The position numbers and the translations under genes are program-made. This document shows, piece by piece, positions 1-11,176 of a stretch of 64,000 nt of DNA. Below the pieces are notes generated by a model. It was not told the DNA's origin, did no database searches, and was given only the letters and a program-made list of their open reading frames with translations. The stretch is from Mactra quadrangularis (Eukaryota; Mollusca; Bivalvia; Venerida; Mactridae), in NCBI GenBank assembly GCA_025267735.1, contig CM046300.1, positions 36,403,322 to 36,467,321 on the forward strand, read 5' to 3'. Position 1 is the stretch's first letter; each line of letters starts with the position of its first letter.

Positions 1-95
1 CTGGGGGTCCAGGAAGCGGACTTGAAAGTGATTAATCAAAGTTGTTAGAACTTGTTTCACAATCAAGCTAAAATAAATTAGAATAAACTAAATAG
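1..95 (+). mobile_element. SINE family C, 3' end at window edge
   Basis: GAACTTGTTTCACAATCAAG and CTAAAATAAATTAG match the tail of the 45825 copy. The 5' part lies outside the window. Confidence 0.65.
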
Positions 96-1254
96 CATAA
101 TTAGCGCAAAACTGTCTTAACTCTGTCAAAATCTCATTTTGAGAAGTTTGCTGATATTGGCCTAGATGATTACACTGGGGCTTTAAGTTCCTTTACTTTG
201 ATATAATTATAGTCTTACAAAATAATCTGAGCTTGAATAACCTTATTATAATTATAACATGCTTCATTTGCATTAAATCGTGAGTTTCCATATGAATAAA
301 AAAACAATTATACAAGTACACGTTTTTATAACAACCAATGTGACTATAAATCAATTTTTAAACATGACATGCTATTGTACTAATAATTTTCGACCCATTC
401 ATAATGGGAAACATGTAAATCTGCAATATTGTGGCACAGTCTGAAAGTATTTATTCTCATGAAAACAAAAATTAATTGATCAGTATGTGTATTTTGCCGA
501 AATTGCGATAAAGAGCGATTTACAAATGAAGGCAAAAATAGACTATAAGTACCGAGTTTAATATATTCTTGCATAAAGGTCAAGCTCAGGTTAATATTGT
601 TGGATTATACTTCATATGTAGTTATTAGTTTCACAGCTAATATACTATACCATTCAATGTGTCTTTTCAATGGACCTTTCCATGACCTTACTTATATGTA
701 TATTTAACAAAGGTTTACAGTTACTTTTTGTTCCACAAACAATGTGTTTACAAAAGACCACATGGTTATACTTGTGGATAAATGTATTGTTATTCAAATA
801 AAAAGGTCACAATAGGAATGGTCCATTAATATAGATATAAAATAAAAATACTAACAAAATGTGTCTGCAATAAATTTTCAATAAAATATAAAGAAAATAT
901 GGTAAAACTACATGAGTAAAGAAACTTTTGGACCCCAGTGTATAAGCACTAAGTAATATATGGCCACATATAAAGACTACAATGTCACATGATTGTCAAT
1001 ATATACTTTGTGCCAAGCATAAAAGCAATAGACTAGAGAATAAATACTTTAAAATAAATCAAGAAACAGGGACCAGTTCATATATACTTTTACATAGCTT
1101 GTACTAATTGATGTAAGGAGTCACACAAATAAATCTACATTCGACAGTTTTTAATTAGTTAATCATGTATTGTTAACAGTTTTAAAACATGCTGTTTAAA
1201 GTTTGCTTTCATATACACATTCAGCCAACTTAACAATCTAGTTTGATAACCCCC

Positions 1255-1445
1255 GATTCTTGAAATCACCTTAGGCAGGCGATCCCTCACAGTACCCGTT
1301 TATGCCTGGGTGTAGTGGAACAGTACAGCTGTTAGAAACCTACAGGGTTTATTTCAAGCTCAAGAAAATTAGCAGAGCCCCAAGTGGGGATCGAACCTGG
1401 GACCTCTTGATCCTTAAGCATGTATCCTACCACTGGACCACTGCT
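1255..1445 (-). mobile_element. tRNA-derived SINE, family D
   Basis: The minus strand has TGGTCCAGTGGTAGGATA (box A) and CAGGTTCGATCCCCAC (box B), followed by an unrelated body. It looks like a tRNA at first sight but the acceptor stem is not formed, and the tail continues into SINE body. Confidence 0.65.
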
Positions 1446-1546
1446 CGTACAATGTGTTACTGAAGTGCTGAATGTTTTTATCTATCTCATGTCATAACTG
1501 ATCTGAGACAAGGAATACAGTTTACATAATTTACACAATTTTTTTA

Positions 1547-1612
1547 TCACAAAACAGTCGTAACTCAATTTAAAAAAAGAGTGAGTTACGACTGTTTTGT
1601 GCTAAGCCCACG
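1547..1612. repeat. Palindrome family H1, copy 1
   Basis: Arms CACAAAACAGTCGTAACTCA and its complement surround a short A-rich loop. The copy continues to GTGCTAAGCCCACG. It is one of about ten copies in the window. Confidence 0.85.
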
Positions 1613-2489
1613 ATATATAAATTGATTGCCATTAGTTACTGATGAGCGTTTTAATCCATAAGAGGTCAAGTTGTACAAGCTACAATAAGGATTAATACAA
1701 TTTAGTGTAAAAAGCAAAGCAGGGGTTACATTTAGGCAATCATACAGAAACATCAGGTCCCAGTTTCACAAACAAACTTTCGCACTAACTCAATACAATG
1801 TAACAGACTCAAGTGTTTTTTGTCTCTAAATAGCATATCAGTTAGAATGCCTGTAATAAGATGATCCTAATGATGACAATATAAGATATGAATTAACATA
1901 AAACATCACAGGTTTTATCATTAACTTAAAGCCACTTATATTTTACTTCAGACTAAACTCAACATTTCATTAACAGACTCAGATCAATTCAATTGAATTA
2001 AACCTTATCCAAACATGTGTGTCAGTTGATTTTGTATAATATAACTTTTAAACAACTCTTGAAGTCACTATTGATACTAAATTTGTTGTAACATAGATTA
2101 AACTAATAAAATTATTGATAAAAATATAAAATTGAGTTTGAGTACAACGTTGAGTTTTTTCGTGAAACTGGGGCCAGAAGTCTTACAGTAAAAAGTAGGA
2201 CAGAATTTATTAGAAGTCAATATGTTATATATTTAGGCCAAATCATAATTTACAACACAATTGGGAGAGACATGTTATATAGAGCCTCATTAATATTCAA
2301 GAAATCACTAAATTCATACAATGATAACAATAACGTAAATAAATGAATAAACAATAAGTAAACAAACAATTTTACAAACTTTAACATAATTATGGAATGT
2401 ACTACAATAACATGATACAAGATAATACATTAGTTTACCTACAGATCTATACTTGTTCTCATATAATTATGAGTGACCACAGAGATTAT

Positions 2490-2808
2490 GTCATGTGACC
2501 TTCCTTTGATTTTCAAACCAACCATATACATACATATATATCAGCTTCAAACATACTGTATACATACATACTAATATATGTCACAGGGAATGTGTGTAAC
2601 AAGGTATTTCATGTAATCCCTAAAATTAAGAGATTTCATGTAATCCCCAATTAAAAATCTGTTAGTGAATACATGTTAACCCTGAAAATTTCTAGGGATT
2701 TCCCGTTTTTCTGATTTCCCCCCCAATTTTTACACATATTCCCTGACAAAAAAATCCCTGTAACATATATATACGGTATGTTTGAAAAATTGAGAAAGGT
2801 CACATGAC
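2490..2808. mobile_element. Inverted-repeat element (probable MITE), 319 bp
   Basis: The arms are about 40 bp, starting GTCATGTGACCTT and containing TTTTTCAAAC-type sequence, with moderate mismatch. The inside has ACAGGGAATGTGTG and CCCTGTAACATA, another loose inverted pair. No clear target duplication was seen. Confidence 0.6.
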
Positions 2809-4640
2809 AAATCCCTGTGTTAGTGACAAATGATAAGCAGGACCTATGATAGACAACACAGCAGTCGGTGATAGTACTCTAGTTTAAAGCATCTATCATA
2901 CATTGCATGGTAGATTTCTGATTTGTTGAAAAATGCTGAGTGCTTTATTTCTACAGAAAATGTTTGTTGTCTCAGCTGACACAGCAAGTTTCAACAAGTG
3001 AACTTCTAAGCACAGTCAAACATACTTTCATTCATCAACATTAGCTATGGCTGTGATAGTTCTAGATTTGATGCAATAAATGTTCATCAGTTCCAGTAAA
3101 TTTTGCCAAATCTAATCAACAGCAACAGAGTACACTTATATAATATAATGAGGCACTCTTAACATAATAACCAACAACTACAGAATTAAACAAATAAACT
3201 AAAAATATAAGGAAAAGTCTACACTTCAAAGAAAGTACAACTAACATGTTACTATGTATTTAAATGACAAAATAAATTCACTCAAACACTTCACAATATA
3301 CCTAACAGCTATAATACAGTACAATCAAGTGCTCTATATACACAAATTTTAAATACAGAAATTATTAGTCAACTAACAAAAATACAGAAAAATAAAAACT
3401 CTTCACCATCAAAAATGTAGAAAAACCACTAACAAAAAGACAACCCTAAAATAAAGAAAACAAAATTAAATAATTAAGATTGATCTCCAAGATCTCATAC
3501 AGAATCTCAGATCTCATAATCACCTTACATAAAATCTCAGATCTCACACTGATCTGACATAGAATATCTGATATTATACTGATATTCAATAAACATATGA
3601 TAAAGTAATACTAGGAGATTAACCGGAATATAAAAACTGCGGAATTTCGTTTATCTGTACTCTAATTGAAAAAATTTACAAAATCTTCTGTAAGAAAACC
3701 CAATATATTTCACACTTCAAAACTTCATTTAACATAACTTCTTGGTAGGCCGAGGAAAAATCTAATAGCAGATGATGAAGGGGTGCTAAAATCAGCTAAT
3801 CAATTGAACATAGCCTGACGCCCATAGACTTAAAAATAATACAATCATTATTTCAGGGCAAGTAGTACCAAAGATAAAAGAATCAAAATATTGAACTTTT
3901 AAATGAAAAATAGATCCAGCTTCATAAAATAGAAAATTATAATGGTACTTCCAAGTATACATGTATATAAAAAGAATTTATCAAAACTGTTGTTACAAAC
4001 TTTTTTTGTACAATTTCACAAAAATAACAACTACAAAATAGATTGCAATTCCAACCAACCTTATAAGTGATTACAGTAACATAATATACATGTATTCAAT
4101 AACACAACAATTAATAAACTATCACAAATATGTTGTTTTTTTGTTACAGCTTATATGATTACAAGAAAACACACTTTACACGTATATAAATAAAAAATAT
4201 CTAATATTATAATACAATGATATGTATATGAAAGGACAAATGACATAATACAAGTACAGTGATACTCTTTTTAACTCCCATTTTAAGAGCTTTTAGTTTT
4301 TTTAACTCCAACTTTTAAGAGTACTAAATAACTACTTTGAAAAAAACTTTGACTTTCTTTAACTCTCCATTTTGAAGCTTTTTTTAAAACTTTTTCTAAC
4401 TACCACTTCAAAAGTATAAAGCAAATATAATGACAACCTTTCTGTGTGTGTGTGTTTTAAGTACAGGTGTGATAGATACAGACCGTATAACGACTTTACT
4501 TGACTTGTGGTAAAACAATAAAATCTTCATTTATTTTTGGTTCATTACAACCACTTACATAAAAGGTAAAACATGTTTATTAACAAATTGTCCATATACA
4601 GCCTAGTTAGGGGAACTATGAGATCTGATGTTCATTGTTA

Positions 4641-4800
4641 TACTGGGTTTAATGCCGTGTCAACACATTTTAGGTTATATACGAGGCTTCCTAGAATTTA
4701 GGCTTCCAGCGCACATAATTTAGTTTTCCTGGACAAGACCGGAAACTTCTCCATATACCCTATATAATTGAGGAAAATTGACATTATTGTCAAAAATTTA
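4641..4800 (-). mobile_element. SINE family A, 3' fragment
   Basis: Only the body and 3' end (CTGGGTTTAATGCCGTGTCA on the plus strand) are present; the tRNA head is missing. Confidence 0.7.
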
Positions 4801-5162
4801 TGAGATGTTCAAGTTAAAACTTAGTACAATGAAGAATGATTAATGTCTTAAAACTGATGAACAGTGTTCAGTCTTCAGCTCAGACAAAAAATATCATAAT
4901 CAACCTGAAGTCTTTTAAATGAATGCTAGCACTTTCAAAAATAACCAAAAATGAAAAAAAATCACAACAAGAAAAAATCTTGAATGTGAATTATAAAAGA
5001 TACAAAACAATAATATTAAAGAATTGCTGACTTTGGTATAAAATGTAAAATAAATGATACTAACTGAAAACCTTAAGAAAACATTTAGTTAACAAAATGG
5101 GGATTAAAATAAGTATTTTTGTCTAATTTTTTACCCATTCCATTACCATGGCAACAAATTAT

Positions 5163-5191
5163 AACATATATATATATATATATATATATAT
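5163..5191. repeat. (AT)n microsatellite
   Basis: An uninterrupted alternating AT run of about 28 bp. Confidence 0.9.
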
Positions 5192-5803
5192 TCAACAATT
5201 AAGCCTTCAACCTGAGGTGTGTTAATATAATGATTTATAATAATAAAGTATATGTAAATATATGATATCTAAAGTAGACAAGTGCTCTCTCTTACAAACA
5301 TTTCATTTGATCAGGTGTTTTTTAATATTAGGTGTTAAACTTGCTGGTATCTAATAAGAAAATAAATATCATCCATGTTTGACCTGACATTATTTTTAAC
5401 ATAAATTCTAACTATTCAAACTGGTAGCAATCTAACTACAGATGTAGCACGTAATTTATTTCTTTAATGCCTTTTTGACGAAATGAAAAAATAAAAAATT
5501 TTGGGAGGGGGGTAACAAGATCCTAAAACATTAGCTCAAATAAGAGCATTCATAAATACTAAACTCAGAACACAAGATATTTAGATATTTTAGTGTTTGT
5601 AAAATAAATTAAGAAGGGGAGGCTTGTCTACTCAAGTTAACAATATATTTATACAACCGTAAAAATAATAAAAAACAAACAATATATTTACTATCTACAA
5701 AATGGAATGATGTGTTAATACAATCTTACCAACAATTAGAAATTATGAAAACTAAACAGAAAACTGCGGTAAATAACTTAAAATTTTGTTTTTTTTACTT
5801 ATT

Positions 5804-6018
5804 TCTTCATTGGTCGATCCCCTATTTTTAAGAGTCTGGACTCCCCTTCAAAATGGATGCCACATACCTTGATAATGTTGTTTTTAACTGGATTTAGTAA
5901 ATTTCACTGCATATCTGTCAGTCAATAAGTAATGAAATAAGAGCATCTAGAAATAGCTCTAGCATGTTAAGGCCAAAAAATGGCAAGTTTTTACCTAAGT
6001 TGCAACCAGTAAATGGTT
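5804..6018. mobile_element. Short piggyBac-like MITE relative
   Basis: The left end (CATTGGTCGATCCC) and right end (AACCAGTAAATGGTTAG) resemble the ends of the 6174-7827 element. The interior (TGTCAGTCAATAAG, GAGCATCTAGAAATAGCTC) matches the copies near 20000-20350 and 60830-61424. The ends are mutated, so limits are approximate. Confidence 0.55.
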
Positions 6019-6183
6019 AGCCACTTACATGCATTTACATAACAGTCTTCGCCTTAACCAACTAGCCCGATGCCTGGGGTTAGTGAAAATTTATTTGGCT
6101 TGTGAAAGTAACTTTTTTTGTATAGATTTGTCAGTTAATAAATTTGTCTTTTAATAATTATATAACATATTAACCCTTTACTG

Positions 6184-6316
6184 GTCAATCCCGTATTTTT
6201 ACGTGGACTGCCTCAACCGCTCAATCCCGTATTTTTACGTGTACTGCCTGGACCGCTCAATCCCGCATTTTTACGTGTACTGCCTGGACCGCTCAATCCC
6301 GCATTTTTACGTGTCT
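6184..6316. repeat. 36-bp minisatellite, about 4 copies
   Basis: Near-identical 36-bp units carry TCAATCCCGTATTTTTACG and GTACTGCCTGGACCG. Each contains the palindrome CGTATTTTTACG-like core. The unit is an amplified version of the subterminal sequence of the surrounding piggyBac-like element. Confidence 0.9.
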
Positions 6317-6956
6317 GATATTCAATACGCTATAAAACTTATTATTTCCGATAAAACGTTTATTTTTTTTTTCATTTTGGTTGAATGAACCTTTTATAGA
6401 TAATATCCTTCAAAAAAATATATGTTTTAATTAATATTTATCGAGTAATTACAGTTTAAAAACAACAAGTACAACTCGCGAGCGCGCCCGGTAATTATCG
6501 GCTTTTTTTTAACTGTAATATATTTGTTTGTGTCTCATTTTCAATGCGCTATAACGCTATAATTTCCGATAAAATGTTTATTTATTTTTTCAGTTTGGTT
6601 GAATTAATCTTTAAATGATAATATACTTTTAAAAAAAATATGTTTTAATTAATATTTATCGAGTAATTACAGTTTAAAAACAACAAGTACAACTCGCGAG
6701 CGCGCCCGGTAATTATCGGCTTTTTTCAACTGTAATATATTTGTATGTGTCTCATTTTCAATGCGCTATAACGCTATTATTTCCGATAAAACGTTTATTT
6801 TTTTTTCATTTTGGTTGAATTAATCTTTTATTGATAAAATACTTTAAAAAAACTATGTTTAAATTAATATTTATCGAGTAATTACATTTTAAAAACAACA
6901 AGTACAACTCGCGAGCGCGCGGTAATTATCGGCTTTTTTCAACTGTAATGTATGTG
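6317..6956. repeat. ~216-bp tandem repeat, three copies
   Basis: Three units are recognised by ACTCGCGAGCGCGC at 6475, 6692 and 6908. Each also contains AATATTTATCGAGTAATTAC and a GGTAATTATCGGC box. The CpG-dense island in each unit stands out against AT-rich surroundings. Confidence 0.9.
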
Positions 6957-9900
6957 CAGAAAAGCCGAGAATTAGTAGGCAAGTTTAGTATTTCTAGTTT
7001 CACTGTTTGTATTATTTTATTTAATTGTCTAAACTTTTTAAACGTGTTATAAAAAAATTATTTGGCCATGAATTATCTGAAAGGGAAAAGATTATACACG
7101 CTGGGCGTATTTATAACAAAACAAAACAGCGGGTGTTATCAACTTTTCACACTCAATTAGCGACAATCAAGGGATTAAATTTAAAAGACTTAATACTTGT
7201 ATCTAATTAATCAAAGGCACAATCAGTCCCCTAAGTTTTATGATGTGCAATAAAAATGTCAAACATACAGCACATAACTTGACCCCCAGACGATTTGTAA
7301 TCAACATCGGTATATTGCCGACAGGAAATGATCCTTTGATCAAGACGACAATACGCATTGTAAGCATTGCATTTCAATGACGGGATTAATATTTATAAAT
7401 ATCTGTAGACACGTGTTTGAAACAAGACAAAGAAGCTTGGATTAAACAAAGAAATTACCGAAACATCGGCGATGTTAGCTAAAAAAAAATTGTTGAATTT
7501 TTTGAAAATGTGACAAAAAATATTTTAATGCATTTTATACATCTCATATTTTTAATATTTTTTGTACTAAGTCTTAAATAGTTACATTGTTAAAAAGGAA
7601 ATTTAAAGACCAACATTTTTTACTTTTACACTATAATGATTAGATTAAAGATTAAACCAGTAATTGACTTTAAACTAACAGAGGTGTTAAATAATGAATG
7701 TGATGTAAAACCTTTATCTGCTGAGTGTACAAGTTTAACAATGTTAGTGTATGCACAGTGTTAGGTTTATCTCTATGCACTATCTGTCCAGTATGAGATA
7801 AAGCGGATGGCTACAACCAGTAAAGGGTTAAATCAGACTGCAAAATAATATCAAAATATCCCATTGAAAATGATCTTTAAAACACATTAACATTATAAAT
7901 ATTATATAAAAAAATTATATTATAAACTCAGTTACAACAATTTTCTGTTCAGGTTTCATAATTTGAGGTACAAATAGAAGTATGTTCCTGAAACAATATG
8001 TCATCCTATATAATTAAACACCTATAGTAGTTTTTTGTTTTTTATTTCATTGTTTTAGTCTTAATACATACTTTAACAAATTTTTGTGACATATTAATTA
8101 TCACAGCATCTGATTCAGTTAGTTATTAATCATCTTGACTAAAAAATTTTTCCTAACTCATAATGCCTAATAAGGACTTTCTGTATCATACAGTAAAATA
8201 TTGACTAAAGCACCAGGTTTAAACATCCTGACTTATAATACAAAATAATTTAAGTACAGTTGGACCTACATTGTTTTGGACGGTTTGTCAATTTCAAAAT
8301 GATCTCAATTTATATACAAACAAAATCATAACGGCCATCAAAATAATACATAACATACAAAATAAACAAAACTAAAAAAAATGGAATATAAAGATAATTA
8401 CAGACTATAATAAACGTAGAATAAAGCTGAATTAAAGCTAGGATAACACAAAGATAATAATACTAAGATTAAGAACTGAGAAAAATTACTACACAAATTC
8501 TTAGACACTGGATTAAACATGATACAGGATTTGTCTCAATTACATAGATACCTATTTTCCTGGAGCATATCTAGCAATATCAAACTTAAAATAAATAATT
8601 TTGAGTTTGAAAACAAATAGTCACAAATCTTATTGATGTAAGAAACTTCTTGACTATGGTATCCTAAATAACTATTCAAAATAAATCAACTAAAAGAATC
8701 TGCATAATTATGTCTGCAACTAGTGAGAGCTACCATAAATGATTTAATATAAAATTATCAAAAAGGACAATAAATGAAAATAAGTATTGATTATGAAGCA
8801 ATGAAATCTACAGTAATGAGAAGCTATTGATTTGTTAAGCATATTTATAGCAAAGAAAACCATAAGAATTTAAAACTCATTATATTTTTACATTACAATA
8901 ATGAGAATATACTTCATAAGAAATTGGCATAAATATAAAACAGAAGGCTTAATATAGTTTTATGAAATTAATATACCAATGAATCTGAATAAAACTTTTA
9001 TATCAAACATTATATTGTGATAGATAAAAGTATAGTCAATGCCTGAAACACACTAAGAACACTTCCAGGGTCAAAACTCCATTCTAGGAAGAAGCCGTAA
9101 AAAGGTTACTTCAGAAAACAAAACTAACTCCATATTTCCCTAGTTTGGTCTTGAAATTCCCCAGTCCCATAAAAATACCCTTACTGTACCTTAGACTTAA
9201 AAGGCCAGGGACAAAAAGATTTTATTTCATAACAGTCCATGTTGTTTCTTTTACCAATTTACTTATTGATTTTGTAACACCAATAACTCAATAAATTTAT
9301 TCCACAGTGGGTCCATTTTCCCCCAAAGAAGTGAAAACCATGCAATATTTCCCAAAGAAAAAGTATAAGGCCCCTTACCCAATAATGGTGTTTAGGCCCT
9401 TACTCCAATCAAAAGCTATTACTGGGTACATACATAGCAATTTGATCAAACCAACAGATCAACACTGCAACATTTATTTGGTTATTTTCCAATAAAAAAC
9501 ATCCCACTCCACATTGACGATTGGAGACAGAAACTTCTTCACAACAAAATAAATAAGCAAATAATAAAAGATGTAAATATTCAATTATACCTGTTTATAA
9601 CTATGCTTTGGGTTATACTTAAAGCTGCGAAAATTTGGTCGTTAAATATTCATAATATCAAGTAATAGCTTATAAAAATATATAACTTTATAGGTACTGT
9701 GAAAGCTAACAATGATGTCAGAACATCACCAAAAATGTTTTAAGGAAATATATTTAGTAAATGTATAAATGTATATAAATTTTTAACTGCCCTAAGTTGA
9801 AATACATTATCAACATAACAGAATATATATTTTAGGCCATTTAACAATTGATCTTGGTCAAGGTCACATTCTGACCTCTAAATGTAGGTCAAACAGTTGT

Positions 9901-10750
9901 GACCTTCAAATCATGACATACAGTGGAATCAATCCATCAACATCCTAAAAAGGTCAATCAAAAAGTTTCAAAAGCAGCTGAAAATATTATCAACCCAAGA
10001 TTTACAAGACAATAATACAAGATGGTATGATAAAGAACATTTCTAACTATTATATTTCCTGCATATAAGTCAGTGGCGCTTTTAAAAAAAAATCTTACCA
10101 TAACAAGCACAGTAAGTCATAAGCAAGGAATATTAATAGTACCAGCATTTTTTTTTGGCCAATCAATTCCAAATATTTTCACATCATGTAGAATATTGTA
10201 TACTTTTTGAATATTATATCAAATTTATGTTTATAATCCTTTTGACTTTGAACAGCAAACTTATGAATTTGACTTACTATAACTTTTTTCGTAAGAAATT
10301 TTGTGAGAAGGTGCACAGAAACTTGACTTGGCAACAAATATTAATTAGTATTTCACTGGCTCAAAATATGTTTAGATCATTAATTAGAGACTTGATCTAG
10401 CTACAGGCATTAAGATTTGAAACTTACAAAATTAACATAAACAGTTTGACTTATACACAATAAAGAACTAGTCTAAGAGATCAAAGTAGGAAAAACCACA
10501 TCTGATCTATGTACCTGGGAACTAGATTTCTCTATCGTGACATGAGGTAATTGCTTACATTTAACATTACTCTTCAATCATACACGAACATATAACAATT
10601 ATGTATAAATGACTATAAACCATGTATAACATAAGCACAGGCTATATAAGTTTATAATTATGCATAAGATATATGGACCTATTTTTTTTTTGCTGTAGTG
10701 TTAGTAACATATTACTATATCACTGGTATATTCTAATACATTTTACAGAC

Positions 10751-10815
10751 TTTGCACAAAACAGTCGTAACTCAAGTAAAAAAAGAGTGAGTTACGACGT
10801 TTTTGCGCTAAGCCC
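10751..10815. repeat. Palindrome family H1, copy 2
   Basis: Same arms as copy 1, with GCGCTAAGCCC at the right end and one base lost from the right arm (GTTACGACGTTTTT). Confidence 0.85.
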
Positions 10816-11120
10816 AAAATTTACAGGATCAATAATATAACAGAATCAAGGGAGACAATAATATAAAAACACACAAATTTATAACAACAAAAATTGTTCA
10901 CAAATATCCAAGGATGTTGCAAATGATTTGTGTAATTCCTAAGGATATCAGCTTTTGTTTCCGTAGTTACTGCAGCATTTTCATATTTTTCATACACACT
11001 CGATTGTATAAAGGTCCACGACCGAGTCAACGATACAACTTATATAAATCTAAATATAGGCACATAATGTAGCAGATTAAACTCTCTTATAATAGAAACT
11101 TTTCTACAGCTCACAGATCT

Positions 11121-11176
11121 TCATCTTATCAAGGTACCAAATGGAAAATCCCACAATTTAGAGGAGATTCCAAACC
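11121..11176 (-). CDS. FA2H: FA2H exon 6: C-terminus and stop
   Basis: The exon finishes Gly347 and adds FGISSKLWDFPFGTLIR before TGA at 11123-11121. The sequence matches the conserved FGISTKLWD tail of FA2H, but the protein stops soon after the TL of the family tail and lacks the roughly ten extra residues seen in human. The acceptor is preceded by a T-rich tract (TTTTTTCAG). The 3' UTR must run toward lower coordinates. I could not place the polyadenylation site: AATAAA-type signals on the minus strand are common in this AT-rich DNA (for example near 9470 and 9300). Confidence 0.93.

Larger units (their letters stand above)
6174..7827. mobile_element. Non-autonomous piggyBac-like element with internal tandem repeats
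   Basis: The element is bounded by TTAA on each side (6170-6173, 7828-7831) and by a perfect 12-bp inverted repeat CCCTTTACTGGT. TTAA targeting and CCC/T-type ends fit the piggyBac superfamily. Inside are a 36-bp array, a ~216-bp array and a short open frame (about 7025-7210, no ATG start, lysine-rich, unrecognised). No transposase domain was seen, so it would depend on a helper copy elsewhere. Confidence 0.75.
1..11120. other. FA2H 3' flank, possible long 3' UTR, repeats
   Basis: No coding sequence was recognised here. The DNA is very AT-rich and CpG-poor. It contains the SINE tail at the left edge, an inverted-repeat element (2490-2808), a tRNA-derived SINE (1255-1445), palindromes at 1547 and 10751, an (AT)n run near 5163-5191, and piggyBac-like copies at 5804-6018 and 6174-7827, listed separately. 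Around 4260-4420 short runs of TTTTTAACTCC and TTTAAGAG recur irregularly. Some of the stretch just below 11121 must be 3' UTR. Confidence 0.6.

Noticed and set aside
1375..1445. Possible true tRNA gene on the minus strand
   Set aside because: Box A and B are good but a closed acceptor stem is not formed and a SINE body follows. The same applies to the other tRNA-like heads.
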